Below, one piece after another: positions 1-10,197 of a stretch of DNA of 52,592 bases (position 1 is the stretch's first letter; each line of letters begins with the position of its first letter). This DNA is from Parachlorella kessleri. Taxonomy: Eukaryota; Chlorophyta; Trebouxiophyceae; Chlorellales; Chlorellaceae. The DNA is taken from positions 1 through 52,592 of the forward strand of contig BBXU01001602.1 of assembly GCA_001598975.1 (NCBI GenBank), in the 5' to 3' direction. Below the pieces are notes generated by a model that was given only the letters and a program-made list of their open reading frames with translations, was not told the origin of the DNA and ran no database searches. A program made the position numbers and the translations under genes.

Positions 1-265
1 GGGGCTTCATTGTCAGTAGAATCTGGGAAGGGCGTGGCAGCGCGCTGTGGCCTGGTTGGCGAGTGCTGGCGGCAAGGTGGGCTGGTGGTAGTGTTGAGCG
101 GATGCCAGCGTGGTTCAGGCTAGTTGCATGGCTTTCGCTGCAAGGTGGAGCTGGTGCTGCAACAATGCCTGTCGCTATTAGTGTGCCACCAAGCACAAGC
201 ACTGCAGGAGGTAGCATCGGTGAGTTGTAAGCACCAACCTAGGCTGTGCTCCGACTCGGCTGCAG

Positions 266-3200
266 GAGGTGATCAAGCACTTCAAGCTGCGAGAGAAGGT
301 GGGGGCCTCCCCGCAGAGCTACGCCCTGGGCATCAAGGAGGTCTGGGAGGTGAGCCGGTCAGTCAGCCGCTGTGCAGACCGGGCAATTGCTGGGCTTGCC
401 ATTGAGTCAGGCAGCGTGCAAAGAGAGTGGATGGAGTGATGGCTAGTGTGTGTGCAGAACCGGCACCCGCTGAGTTCTAAGGGTTGCAGAGTGCACAAGG
501 TGTTGGGCTCAACTTTCCATTGCCGGATATCCTCCCTTGCACGCGTGAGAGGATATGCTGGTCTGGTGTTTACTGCGGCCACCCTAGTTGGTATGCCTGG
601 CTTGCAGTGTGGTTGCACCTCTTATGCGTGTGATGAGCAGGGCTGGGTGCCCTGGTGGAGCCATCCACTGATCCATCAAAGCAGGAACAGTGGAACCGGC
701 AGCTGATTGATACCTACGCACTTGCGCTTTCCTCTGCTGCCAGGTGCCTGCCGATAGGCACCAGGAGGGCCTGGTGGTGCACACGGTGGGCTACCCGCTG
801 CCCTGGAATGTGTACGGGGGCTCCTTCATCTACCACATGTCCGACAACAGGGTGGCCCTGGGGTGAGCGAGGGAGGGAGGGAGAGAGCATGCGAGAGTGC
901 CCGTCATGTCTGCACAGCCCAGTAGGGCGGCCATGAGGTTGGGGGTCTTCGGATGTTGAGAGCCCAGGCACACATGGTGAGTCAACGCCTTTGTTAAATG
1001 CTTGATAAACCCCCTCCCCCCCTGCTCCCCTCTCCTTGCCCTTGATCTCCAGCCCATCCCCCACGCCGCTGTCCCCCGGCCCCTGACAGGCTGGTGACTG
1101 CGCTGGACTACTCCAACCCCTACCTGAACCTGTACCAGGAGTTCCAGCAGTTCAAGCGGCACCCCAGCGTCAGCCGGCTGCTGGACGGGGGCACCTGCCT
1201 GCAGTACGGGGCGCGCACGCTGAACGAGGGCGGGCTCCAGTCTCTGCCGGGTCTGGCCTTCCCGGGGGGAGCGCTCATTGGCTGCAGCGCCGGGTTCCTC
1301 AATGTCCCCAAGATCAAGGTGGGGCCGGACCTGAGCTGACGGTTAGGACGGGGGCAGAGCAGAGGGGTTGGTCGCATGATCGGGATTGGCTGGGGTGGTA
1401 GGGAGGTGGCTGAAGGGTGGAGCGGAGATGCAGATGGTGCACTGCGATTCAAAAGCGTGCATGTCAAGGTGTGCACAGTTGGCAGCGTTGCGCATTGCCA
1501 TTGCTGCCCGCGAGTGCCCTGGGCAAGAAGCAAGCAGCGACACAGAGGCCCTGGGTCGAAGTTGCCCACTGCCCCGGTGCCTTCATGCAGCGTGTATTCG
1601 GATTTTCCTACTGGCCATGCTGCTTTCCGATCAAAGCATGGAGAACTGCAGGGATTACCTAGTAGTCTAGTCTAACAGCATCCCGCCACCTGACAATGCT
1701 GCCGTGACTTCCCCCAGTGGGGCTAACGAAAAGCCATGACGTTCCATGCCCACAAAGCGCTCCTCTGGCATCGTCAATTTCCGTGGATTACCTATACAGG
1801 AGAAGAAACTTTCAATACATGATCCCTGCCCAACCCTGGCCACTTGCATGGCCGCATTCCACCTCCCGTCCGCCGGTGCCGCTGATTTGCAGGGGACGCA
1901 CACGGCCATGCAGTCGGGCATCATGGCCGCGGAAGCCGCCTTCAGCGCCCTGGAGGCGTCGCCGCCCCACCACGTCCCGGTGCGCCGCCCGCTGGACCTG
2001 TCTGCCTACGAGCGGGCGATACGGGAGAGCTGGGTGGTGGAGGAGCTGCACCGGGCGCGCAACCTGCGGCCGGCCTTCGCGGCGGGGGGCCTGTGGGGCG
2101 GCATCGCCTACTCCGCGCTGGACACATACCTGCTGAGGGGCAGGGCGCCCTGGACCTTCAAGACCAGGTGGGGGCGGGGCGGGGGGGGGGGCGCGCGAAG
2201 GGGCTTTTGTGTAGCTGCTTGATACGCTGGGTGGCGGAGAAGGAGTACTTCTTGGCGGTGGCGGTAGCAGGGTGCGCGTCTTGCCTGGTGTGTGTACGGG
2301 TCTGACATGGCAGAAGCGACTCACAACTCAGAGCTCTGCATGCACGGCAACTTTGTTGGCTCAGCACGGACCCACAGGGCTTGGGGGAGGGGGGGGGTTG
2401 GCAGACCAGCTGCCCAGCTCCTCACCGCCCCAGCGAGCGTTGCCTGCCTGCAAAGTGAGCATTTTAGCACAGGGGTCGAATTATAAGATACGTGTTGCCC
2501 GCAGGTCGGGTGACCACGAGCACCTGAAGCCGGCTGCGCTGTACTCCCCCAAGAACTACCCAAAGCCGGACGGCAAGATCACCTTTGACCTGAGCACCTC
2601 CCTCTTCCGGTCAGCGCACTGCACCCTCTCGCTTGCAGCTCACCGTCCCAACCTGGGACATCTCCAGTGCACCGTGTATCGCTGTCTACACTGCCATTTC
2701 AGAGTTGGGTTAGCTTGCAGGCGGCACTGGAGCTGTAGTGGGCACCGGCGCTCTGCGCCAATCGAACAACTGATCTGCTGGGTTGCATGCCCGCTGGTTG
2801 GGAAGCCCCCCTCGCGCCAAACACTGCACGACTGAAGTACACCTGGCGCGGGTGCTTGGGTTGCAGGAGTGGCACTAACCACGAGCATGACCAGCCTGCC
2901 CACCTGCGGCTGCGGAACGCAAAGCTGCCCCAAGTCATCAACTGGCCTCTGTACAAGGGCCCAGAGTCAAGATACTGCCCAGCAGGTCAGTATCTGAAAC
3001 CCAGGCGCACAGGGCATGCCGTAATGGGAAACGTTCTGAGCACAGGCTGACAAAGTGTCTTTGCATCTGGAAGTGGCAGGTCATGCAATCAGAGAGTGGT
3101 TAGGGGCGTATTGGGGTGACAGAGTCTCTCTGCATTGCTTGCGGTGCTGCCAGTCGCTCAGCTCAGGCGGGTGGAGTTGTGGCTGGCCAGATACTACTAG

Positions 3201-3562
3201 GATTGGCTGGAAGCAACAGACCGGGTGGCAGCATATGAAGAAGCTGGCGATAACTTGCGTGGGCGCCGCAAGACACAACGAGAGGAGCAACGATAATGCT
3301 GCCGGTACAATGCCTGCTGATAATTGTAGTAGCAGGGGGCGGCCCAGCAGCAGGTGCAGCTCTCTGACTGGCTCTGCCGCCTGTGTGATGTGCTGCAGGC
3401 GTGTATGAGTATGTGCCCAACGAGGCCACGGGGGAGGAGCAGCTGCAGATCAACGCCCAGAACTGCCTGCACTGCAAGGCATGTGACGTGAAGGACCCGC
3501 TGCAGAATATACACTGGACGCCGCCTGAGGGCGGGGGCGGCCCAAATTACACTATCACCTAG
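266..3562 (+). CDS. ETFDH: Electron transfer flavoprotein-ubiquinone oxidoreductase, C-terminal part
   Basis: This flavoprotein passes electrons from electron transfer flavoprotein to ubiquinone at the mitochondrial inner membrane. The window enters the gene inside an intron, so the start and the N-terminal FAD-binding fold are missing. Exons read 266-349, 744-862, 1090-1318, 1893-2167, 2505-2609, 2866-2985 and 3399-3562, all joined by GT-AG introns with consistent phase and ending at TAG 3560-3562. Family-typical stretches appear in order: [80 protein letters not shown] and [17 protein letters not shown]. The last exon carries [16 protein letters not shown], the ferredoxin-like cysteine cluster for the 4Fe-4S centre, with a further cysteine just upstream in RYCPAG. 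The identification is secure; individual splice sites are read by eye. Confidence 0.93.
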
Positions 3563-3790
3563 CCTAGCCATGCCCTGAGAGCTGGGCATCGTCCTGGCCT
3601 GGGGCAGCAGCAGCCTGCCCCCTGAGGGGTCCTAGGAGGGACGCATGGGCTGGCATGTTCATGGTAGCACCCAGTGGTGCGACAACAGATGCTGTGTTGC
3701 TCTTAATAGCATGGGTGGCAGGTAGATCGTACAGGGTGTGAGAGTTAAGCTGTGCGTTCAGGACGGGATGCAGGGTGGGCCTGAGTCTTG

Positions 3791-4010
3791 CCTGAGTTCT
3801 GAGCCAGTAGTTCTCTCCACAAGACAAGCTAAGGCCACTGTGTTGCTCTTAGTTGTCGGAGGGTTAGGCAGAGGACTCCTGGGATCTTCAGGTGTCTGCC
3901 TGCCACCGTATGAGCCAGCACAGCACAGTCTTAGTAAGGGTGGCTGGTAGTGCAAACTGAGTGGAGATATGGTATAGCTGTATGGAGGGCTGGGCTGGAT
4001 GCAAATGTGC
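3791..4010 (+). repeat. Degenerate direct repeat, copy A
   Basis: The copy starts at a block reading CTGAGCCAGTAG followed by a CT-rich stretch and ACAAGCTAAG, and ends at GAGGGCTGGGCTGGATGCA. The same landmarks occur in the same order at 4021-4164, with copy A carrying an extra internal segment. Confidence 0.6.
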
Positions 4011-4020
4011 TCGTAGGGCT

Positions 4021-4164
4021 TATCTAGATTCTGAGCCAGTAGGTCTCCTCCCCACGACAAGCTAAGCCCACTGACACTATTGGTATGGGTGGCAAGTCGT
4101 GCAAACAGAGTGGAAGGGATAGATAGGGTAGCCGCTACGAGGGCTGGGCTGGATGCATGCCATT
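4021..4164 (+). repeat. Degenerate direct repeat, copy B
   Basis: Shorter second copy of the repeat at 3791-4010, again bounded by CTGAGCCAGTAG and GAGGGCTGGGCTGGATGCA. The end motif GGCTGGATGCA recurs once more near 7514, so the unit may belong to a dispersed family. Confidence 0.6.
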
Positions 4165-4737
4165 TGGTGTGTTTTTTAAGTCTCAACACAAGGGGCTGGT
4201 GGGAAGCATGCTGAGCTCCTTGCCAGGCGCAAGAGCGCCAAAGCCTGTCATGCTCTGCAGTATCAAGCGCCTGTCGGCAGTGTCCGCTAGTGCTACTACG
4301 ATGCCATGCCACTGGATCCTAGTGGTGGCTGCAAGACTTCAGCTCCCTGCCCAGATGCTTAGGCACAGCAGTACTTGCTGTCACCAATAGCCAGGTGTGC
4401 AGCAGCCTCCTTGCTTGGCGCCAAACAGAGACACCCAGAGCAGGCCAGATGCTGACCGCCGGTCTTCCGGGACTATAAGCGGCGGGCAGTGAGAAGATAA
4501 CCCAGGGACCTGTTGCACCCCAAGCCATAGCAACCCGGCACGTCAATGACTGTAGAGCCCTCGTGCTAGCTTCACGCGCAGGTTTGCAGGGTGCAGAGCG
4601 CGGGCGCTGCATAACATGTGCTCGTCCCCATGGCAAACACGTGTGTGTGCCAGTAATGCCACCCACTAGGCAGGCCTGCTGTGCGTGCCTTGTTCGCCTT
4701 TCTTATCTGCTCAAGCACCTTGCACTTGCTAGGTTTG

Positions 4738-4742
4738 TTACA
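4738..4742 (-). terminator. TGTAA polyadenylation-type signal of RPS24
   Basis: TGTAA on the minus strand about 50 bases past the RPS24 stop. UGUAA is the usual green-algal polyadenylation signal, and the spacing fits a short ribosomal-protein 3' UTR. Confidence 0.55.
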
Positions 4743-4791
4743 GGCGGTACTAGAGCTGCAGGCTGGCTCAAAGCTGCATGCTGCTGCCCGC

Positions 4792-7116
4792 TCACTTCTT
4801 GCCGGCCACTGCGCAGCAAGCACAACAGGGCCAAGTAGTTAGCGGGGGCAGGCTGTAGGAGTGAATCTGAATAAATGCACCACATGTGCACAACAGCGGC
4901 CCTTCTGTACAGAAGTCTATATGCCGGCCAGCCACCCAATCGACTATCCTATCGTCCAGCCCACACCACAGCATACCTTGGAAGTCAACAGGTTCCGTCG
5001 ACAGCCAAACACCCTAATCACACTACATGCCACATCAAGATACTACCCACAGGAGCAAACCGCCACAATGCACCGCTACTACCAGTGTCTGCCACGACAC
5101 CCTTCTGCCCTATTCCTGCACGCGCAGGACTGGGCAGGGCATGTGGACAGCCCCGCTCCACCAACTGCCGGCCGCCCCGCCCCGACTCCGGCCCACCTAC
5201 CTGCGTTCTTCTTGACACCGCGGATGGTCTTGGTGCGGTTCTTGCGCTCCTTCTGCTGCTTGCGCGACTTCTGCACCGGCTGCGCCAGACCGTTCTGCAA
5301 CACACAGCACAAACTGAAAAAAGTAACACACCGGTCACGGGGGCCTGCCCCAAACGCTGCAACTGCTTAGTCCTGACACATTGTTCTCCAGACTTAACTC
5401 CGTGCTCCTCCTGCTTAAGCCACATCATCCCTCAACTGCCGCCTCCGTCGCAGCATCCTTCAAATTACAGCTGTCACCGCAGCACAAAGAGCCAGCATAA
5501 CTACCAATGGCTGGCCATCCCAATGCCGTGAAGCAGTAGCACCCATGCAGGACTGCTGGGTACCTTCACGCTTCCCTTTACTCCCTTTACTGCTTCCAAG
5601 CTGCCGGCGATGTCCTAACCCTGAAAGCTGGCTGTTCCAACGCCTATACATGCTCTTCTATCTAGAAACAATTTACTACCAATCCCCCACCACCCTTTGC
5701 TGCTACATCATTCATTTCGTCAGCTGCCAGCCCCGCTTAATCCAGCTCCAGCCAAAGAGGATGCAAGCCGCGCTGCTACGCGCAGGCTGCCATCCGTCAT
5801 TACCCGTCAATATCGTTTGACAGTTCCGCCAAACCGCATTGCAGCACGCATGGCCAGCCATCCATGCCACAGCAGGCACAGCAACCCCGATGCAACCTAA
5901 TCTGTAATGCCCACTCTGCCTGGGCAGCCGCAGCTGTCTCTTTCTGGTAGCGCTGCTCCTTGCGCCTTGCCAAATCCGTAATACTGGGTGGCTGGTACCC
6001 CACTAAAAGCCAACGCCAGGCCTTCGCCTCGAACAACTGTCAACCCCGTTTTTTCCTCATGCACCACCCCCCTTCTCCTCCCTGCCTCACAATGCCTCAC
6101 ATAACAACAGAAACCTGCCACGACGCCACACCCCAAAGTCGCTCTCTGCTGGACAACGGAGCCCATCTTAAAAACAAAGACACGAAGGCCTGCACACGGC
6201 GCCCGCGCCAAGCCTGCTGCGGTCTCACTCACCCTGATGAGCCTGTACTTAGGCTCGAACTGCTTGGCCCCCTGGACGTTGTCGTAGATGAGGCCAAACC
6301 CTGTGGACTTGCCGCCACCAAACTGGGTCTTCAGGCCAAAGACAAACACGCAGTTGGAGTCCTTGACGTCGTACATCTTGGACAGCTTCTCGCGCAGCTC
6401 AGTCTGCGCCACGCAGCAGATGGAGCGGCGTTAGCACACTGCAAGCCTTACCCTGCTTCATGAGTGTAGGCAGCCCGACAATCCAGCCTGCTGTCCGCCT
6501 GTCCCGCTGCAAATCAGCCGCCTGCTGTCAGCCATTCTCGCTGTGCAAGCCGCCTGCTGCCAGCCACTTGGCCTGCGCGCCCCTCTGGTGTCGGTTCCCC
6601 CCTGCACCACTCGTTCTCAACCCCGGCCTCCTGCTCAGCTGTGCAAGTTGAATCAACTGCAGGCCAGGGACAGCCGCGTCTGCTGTGGCTGGCCTGCTGC
6701 GTTCTGCTGGATACGTCTGAACCACCAGCTGCTAGCAGCCTTTGAAAAGCAGCACTGCAGCCTGTATGGCTGAATTGGTCCCACCAAAGCTCCGCATAGC
6801 TGACACACCTTGGAGACATTGGCACGGCCAGGGTGCAGCACATCAAGGATAAACTGCCTCCGCTGCAGCAGGCGGTTGGTCCTGCAAAACAGCAAAGTTT
6901 CTTTCACGCATTTTGCGTTCCGCTTCCATGTTTACACCCCCCAGTGCCGCCACCCATGTACTGCTGCCCGAATGAGATGCCAAGGCTCGTTCCTCAGTGC
7001 GGCAGGACACTTCAGTTGTATATCTATACATAGCAGCGCGTCTAAAACAGCTCCACACAAGCGATGCAGACTTACATGAACTTTCGTGTCCTGATCGTGC
7101 ATGACTTCTCAGCCAT
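4792..7116 (-). CDS. RPS24: 40S ribosomal protein S24e
   Basis: Component of the cytosolic small ribosomal subunit. Five exons, in transcript order 7116-7076, 6881-6809, 6403-6233, 5294-5201 and 4808-4792, splice in phase to a 131-residue protein, the normal eS24 length. The start ATG sits in a strong context (CACCATGGCT). The protein begins [14 protein letters not shown], then [40 protein letters not shown] (the most conserved eS24 block), and the basic tail [20 protein letters not shown] ending in NAVAGKK. The final exon has only 17 coding bases. Intron 3 is about 940 bases, long for a ribosomal protein gene; I looked for a box C/D snoRNA in it and saw none I would support. Confidence 0.96.
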
Positions 7117-8497
7117 GGTGCCAAGAACGCCTAAGCAGCTGAGGGAAAGAGGGAGTGCAGGGCACCAGGTACTTCCTTTAGAAAATGGAAGGTTGTATCT
7201 TGGGACACTCCCGCCAGCTCGGCAATGTGTCTCAGCAAGTTCTCCAGCCTCTACATCTCTGTATGTGCAGGAGTTTGCACGCTACCCTTGCTTGTGGATC
7301 TCTAGGTAGTGAGGCTAAACTGCAGACGTTGATCTCCAGTATCATGGCGGCTGAGCTGGGCCTCCTGAGGCAAGCAGCATCCTGCACGGTCTGGGCCCTC
7401 AGTCAGGTTTCTAATACAGTGGCGAGCGCCACCGCAGCAACCAATCTACAGCCTTGTTTATCGAAGACAGGTAGTTCCATCAGAGTTTAGGTGGGGAAGA
7501 AGTGTATAACTGGGGCTGGATGCAAGGCATGCTCAGGGGCATCCCTAAATGTTTCTGGGTAAGTTTCCCAATGAAAGCTTTGGCCTTGGAACAGCAGGGG
7601 CAGCAGAGAGCAGTGCTTGTTCCCTCTTGCTTTGCCGCCTCGAGCCAGTGCAGAGCACATAAGAAAATATCACACCCCATGGAACTCGAAGCCTACTCAT
7701 GGTCGGTGTTAAACGGCCGACTGCTCAATGGGGAGCGAGTACAAGCTGATAACATGCTAACACCCAGACACCGCCAGCATTTAAGGCAATTCATCCAGAC
7801 TGCATCATGCCATCGTAAACAGATGTGCAAGATTACCTTTGGAACAACCAGGACCCCAGTTTGCGAGTCAACCACCGACACTGGTTCATTCAATAATGCA
7901 TTTGCCTTGCGTCGTTGCTGGTCCATCACGGATCACCAGGGAAGAAAGCACGATGGGAAGTAGTGGGTCATGTCCAACACTCCTTCATAGGGCCTCATTA
8001 CCAGGCCGGTTAGCTGGCAGCTTGTAACCACCATCAGCCTGAGGGAGTAAGTCCAGGATCGAACCTGGGATTAACAACTCTTTCTCTCACCCCGTTGCCG
8101 GTTGCTGGTGCATCCGTTATATTTGGGTTCACAGCCTCCGCTACATGAGTCCTCTGTTGATCCAATAGTCCGATGCAGTAGCGTCGGCGGCAGACAATGT
8201 AAAGGACCAGTCTGACAGTGAAAAGGTGCAAACAGGCTTGCCAGCATTATGTTATGCACCTCCGCCACTTGGGTAAAGCCACTTAACGAGCAAGGACCTG
8301 TTCCACCTTCTGTTTAATGAAGCTAGCCTGAGATGCACAACCTCAACTGACTGTGCATGTTCATGCATGCTTCTAGCCATCCAGTCAGGCTTCCACACAA
8401 TGTCAAACACCAGCTACCGTACCCAACACAGCCACAGGTTCCACAGGGCTGCCTGCAGATTAACTCATACCCACACCCTGCAACAGCACCTGGGTCC
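7117..8497. other. Intergenic region upstream of RPS24
   Basis: About 1.4 kb between the RPS24 start and the 3' end of the LSM10-like gene, both on the minus strand. The near side should carry the RPS24 promoter and 5' UTR. I find no open frame with family resemblance. A tRNA T-arm-like sequence near 8050-8075 does not extend to a full cloverleaf. Confidence 0.5.
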
Positions 8498-8884
8498 CTA
8501 GGCTGAGCCTTCCCCAGGCTGCTGACCCAGCTCCAGCTGCTGCCCTTTCTGCACCCGCACCACCTGCGCCTGCGCTGCATGCTCTCGCAGCGCCAGGGCA
8601 GTCCGCCGGCGGTGCGCCTCCACAGCTGCCGCCGGCTCCAGGTTGGCCGGCAGGTGGACGAAGCGCACCTGCCGGGCCCTCACATACAAGTTGTCCAGCT
8701 GGCGCTTGGGCGCCTGCAGCGGCTGGTAGGTCACATCCGCCATCATCAGGTTCAGCTGGTCATCAGCCGAGATCAGCGTCCCGCGGATGATGGTGTCACA
8801 CCGCAGCTCTACCACCACCCGGCTGCCCTCAAGCGCCTGGATGAAGCAGGCCAGGCTGGTGGCCCGCTGCCTGCGCCGCCCCAT
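8498..8884 (-). CDS. LSM10: LSM10-like Sm-fold protein (U7 snRNP type)
   Basis: A 128-residue single-exon protein with an Sm fold. LSM10 replaces SmD1 in the U7 snRNP that processes histone mRNA 3' ends. Residues about 15-50 match the Sm1 motif: an amphipathic helix (ACFIQALEGSRVVVELR), then the conserved glycine in IIRGTLISADDQLNLMMADV. After a short loop, LDNLYVRARQVRFVHLPANL matches the Sm2 region in the form seen in LSM10, where LDxLxVxxRxVRxVHIP is typical; the usual Sm2 glycine is alanine here. A Gln-rich tail of about 35 residues follows (VQKGQQLELGQQPGEGSA). SmD1 or another LSm protein is the alternative; the RYVHIP-like block and the lack of an SmD1-style GR tail favour LSM10. The start codon is ATG in CACATGGGG. 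Confidence 0.75.
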   Translation of the reverse strand: MGRRRQRATSLACFIQALEGSRVVVELRCDTIIRGTLISADDQLNLMMADVTYQPLQAPKRQLDNLYVRARQVRFVHLPANLEPAAAVEAHRRRTALALREHAAQAQVVRVQKGQQLELGQQPGEGSA

Positions 8885-9054
8885 GTGCGGCTACGGCTGC
8901 TTGGTGGGGCCGGGGCCGAATATGCGGCGCTGCCTGGAGGGAGCTGCAGGTCGCTTGGCTGGCGCGGCGACAGGCTGGCGGACGCTGTCTGCCAATAAGC
9001 TGACTGCACGGAGGCTGACAATGCTGCACCAGCCCCTGCTGCTGCCCGCACTGC

Positions 9055-9891
9055 CTAGTACACTCTAATGTTGATTAGCTCAGCGTTGATGAGGAGCCAG
9101 CCTAGGAAGAGGTTGAGCGGCATCACGACGCCCGGCCCAAAAGCATCACGCCAGTAGCGAGGGCGCGGTCGGGGCCTGCCTGCAGGTACGCGTGCGCTGC
9201 TGTGCTGGCTGCTACTGCTGCTGTTGTGCTGGGGAGTGCTTTTGGCCAGCTCCTCTGTTGGCTGTGAGAGCCTGCTGCTCACCTCAAGCAGCCAGCGGAG
9301 GCGGAGGCTGGGGGGGACCCTGCCTGGGTGCCGAAGAGCTGACCTGCACACGCGTGGACTGAAAGCTATCACAACATGCAGGCATGGCTTGTGTTTCTAC
9401 CTACCAATAGGCAAGCGTTAGGGCGGCTGCTAGGGTGGCAAACTACTAGCCGGGAGTAGGCCATAAATATTGCTTACTTGTAGTAAGGGCACTTGACTTT
9501 GATAGAGGGGGTGCTGCCAAAGCCAAGGCTGCGCACAAAGCGCCAGGAGGCGATGGAAGACTCCACACAGGAGATGAGGACAGCACGTAGGACGTCCCTG
9601 CAAGCGGGGGTTCACCTTGCAAGGCTGGTCAGGTAACTACAGGTGTGCTGCAGTTGCGGGAAGGAGACACAGCATGGAGCACTTCCCTCCGTTGAGACAG
9701 AGCGAAAGTGTGGAAGCCTCTAAGGTAGAACAGAAACAGGCACCTTTGAAGTCAAAGCCCGCCCTCCCTCACCTTGGCCCTGGCACGTATAGCTCAAACT
9801 CAAGTTTGGAGGCTGAAAGTGAACGGGGACTAGTGATGTAAGCTGCCGCTGGTGTGGGTGACGCTAGTGACGTCTTGTCAAGCCCCGTCAT
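9055..9891 (-). CDS. Unrecognised 119-residue protein with hydrophobic C-terminus
   Basis: I do not recognise this family. Three exons, in transcript order 9891-9773, 9597-9478 and 9175-9055, join in phase through GTGAGG and GTAAGC donors and CAG acceptors to give exactly 120 codons. An in-frame TAA directly precedes the ATG. The N-terminus is Ser/Thr/Ala/Pro-rich and could be a targeting peptide (MTGLDKTSLASPTPAAAYIT). The middle reads LEFELYVPGPRDVLRAVLIS and ESSIASWRFVRSLGFGSTPS, then KCPYYKPRPRPRYWRDAFGP, a basic proline-arginine linker, and the end GVVMPLNLFLGWLLINAELI looks like one membrane segment finishing INIRVY. The clean codon structure and full splice signals argue for a real gene; expression is unproven. 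It lies head-to-head with the dihydrouridine synthase gene. Confidence 0.6.
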
Positions 9892-10197
9892 TTATAGATG
9901 GCAGAGAGGGACATCAGGCCAATGTGTGACAACTTGTTGGCTTACAAAGCTTTCCTGCTTGCATTGCAGTGATTGCTAGTGAGCTTTGTGGAGCCTTGCG
10001 CCTAATATTCCCGCCTCGGCTTTACAGCTCCCAATGGCCAGCTCACAGCTTGGTCCAACACTTGATGGCCGACTGAGAACCTCTTCTCCATTTGTAGGTG
10101 TTGAAGCTGTCGCATGCATGGCATGTCTGACTTTGGTACTGGTCAGTGAAGTTTGAGCGCTCTGCTAAGCCTGTCAAAAGGCCTCGCCAAGCTGTCC
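9892..10197. promoter_or_regulatory. Shared upstream region, orphan gene / DUS
   Basis: About 306 bases separate the two divergent start codons (9891 minus, 10198 plus), so both promoters and 5' UTRs must lie here or overlap it. I see no clear TATA box in either direction. Confidence 0.4.

Larger units (their letters stand above)
3563..4791. other. Convergent 3' region between ETFDH and RPS24
   Basis: About 1.2 kb without a supported gene. It should hold the 3' untranslated regions of the two convergent genes. It contains an imperfect direct duplication (see the repeats at 3791 and 4021) and a minus-strand TGTAA motif close to the RPS24 stop. The short open frames here have no recognisable protein content. 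Confidence 0.6.

Noticed and set aside
5295..6232. Possible intronic snoRNA in the long RPS24 intron
   Set aside because: Sequences similar to box C occur but no correctly ordered C and D boxes with a terminal stem were found.
8041..8230. tRNA-like sequence on the minus strand with CCAGG-TTCGAT-CCTGG
   Set aside because: The T loop would have six bases instead of seven, and I cannot find matching acceptor, D and anticodon stems, so a tRNA gene is not supported.
10153..10197. Upstream extension of the dihydrouridine synthase from a TTG codon
   Set aside because: It is not an ATG and an in-frame TGA lies immediately upstream; the first usable start is ATG at 10198.
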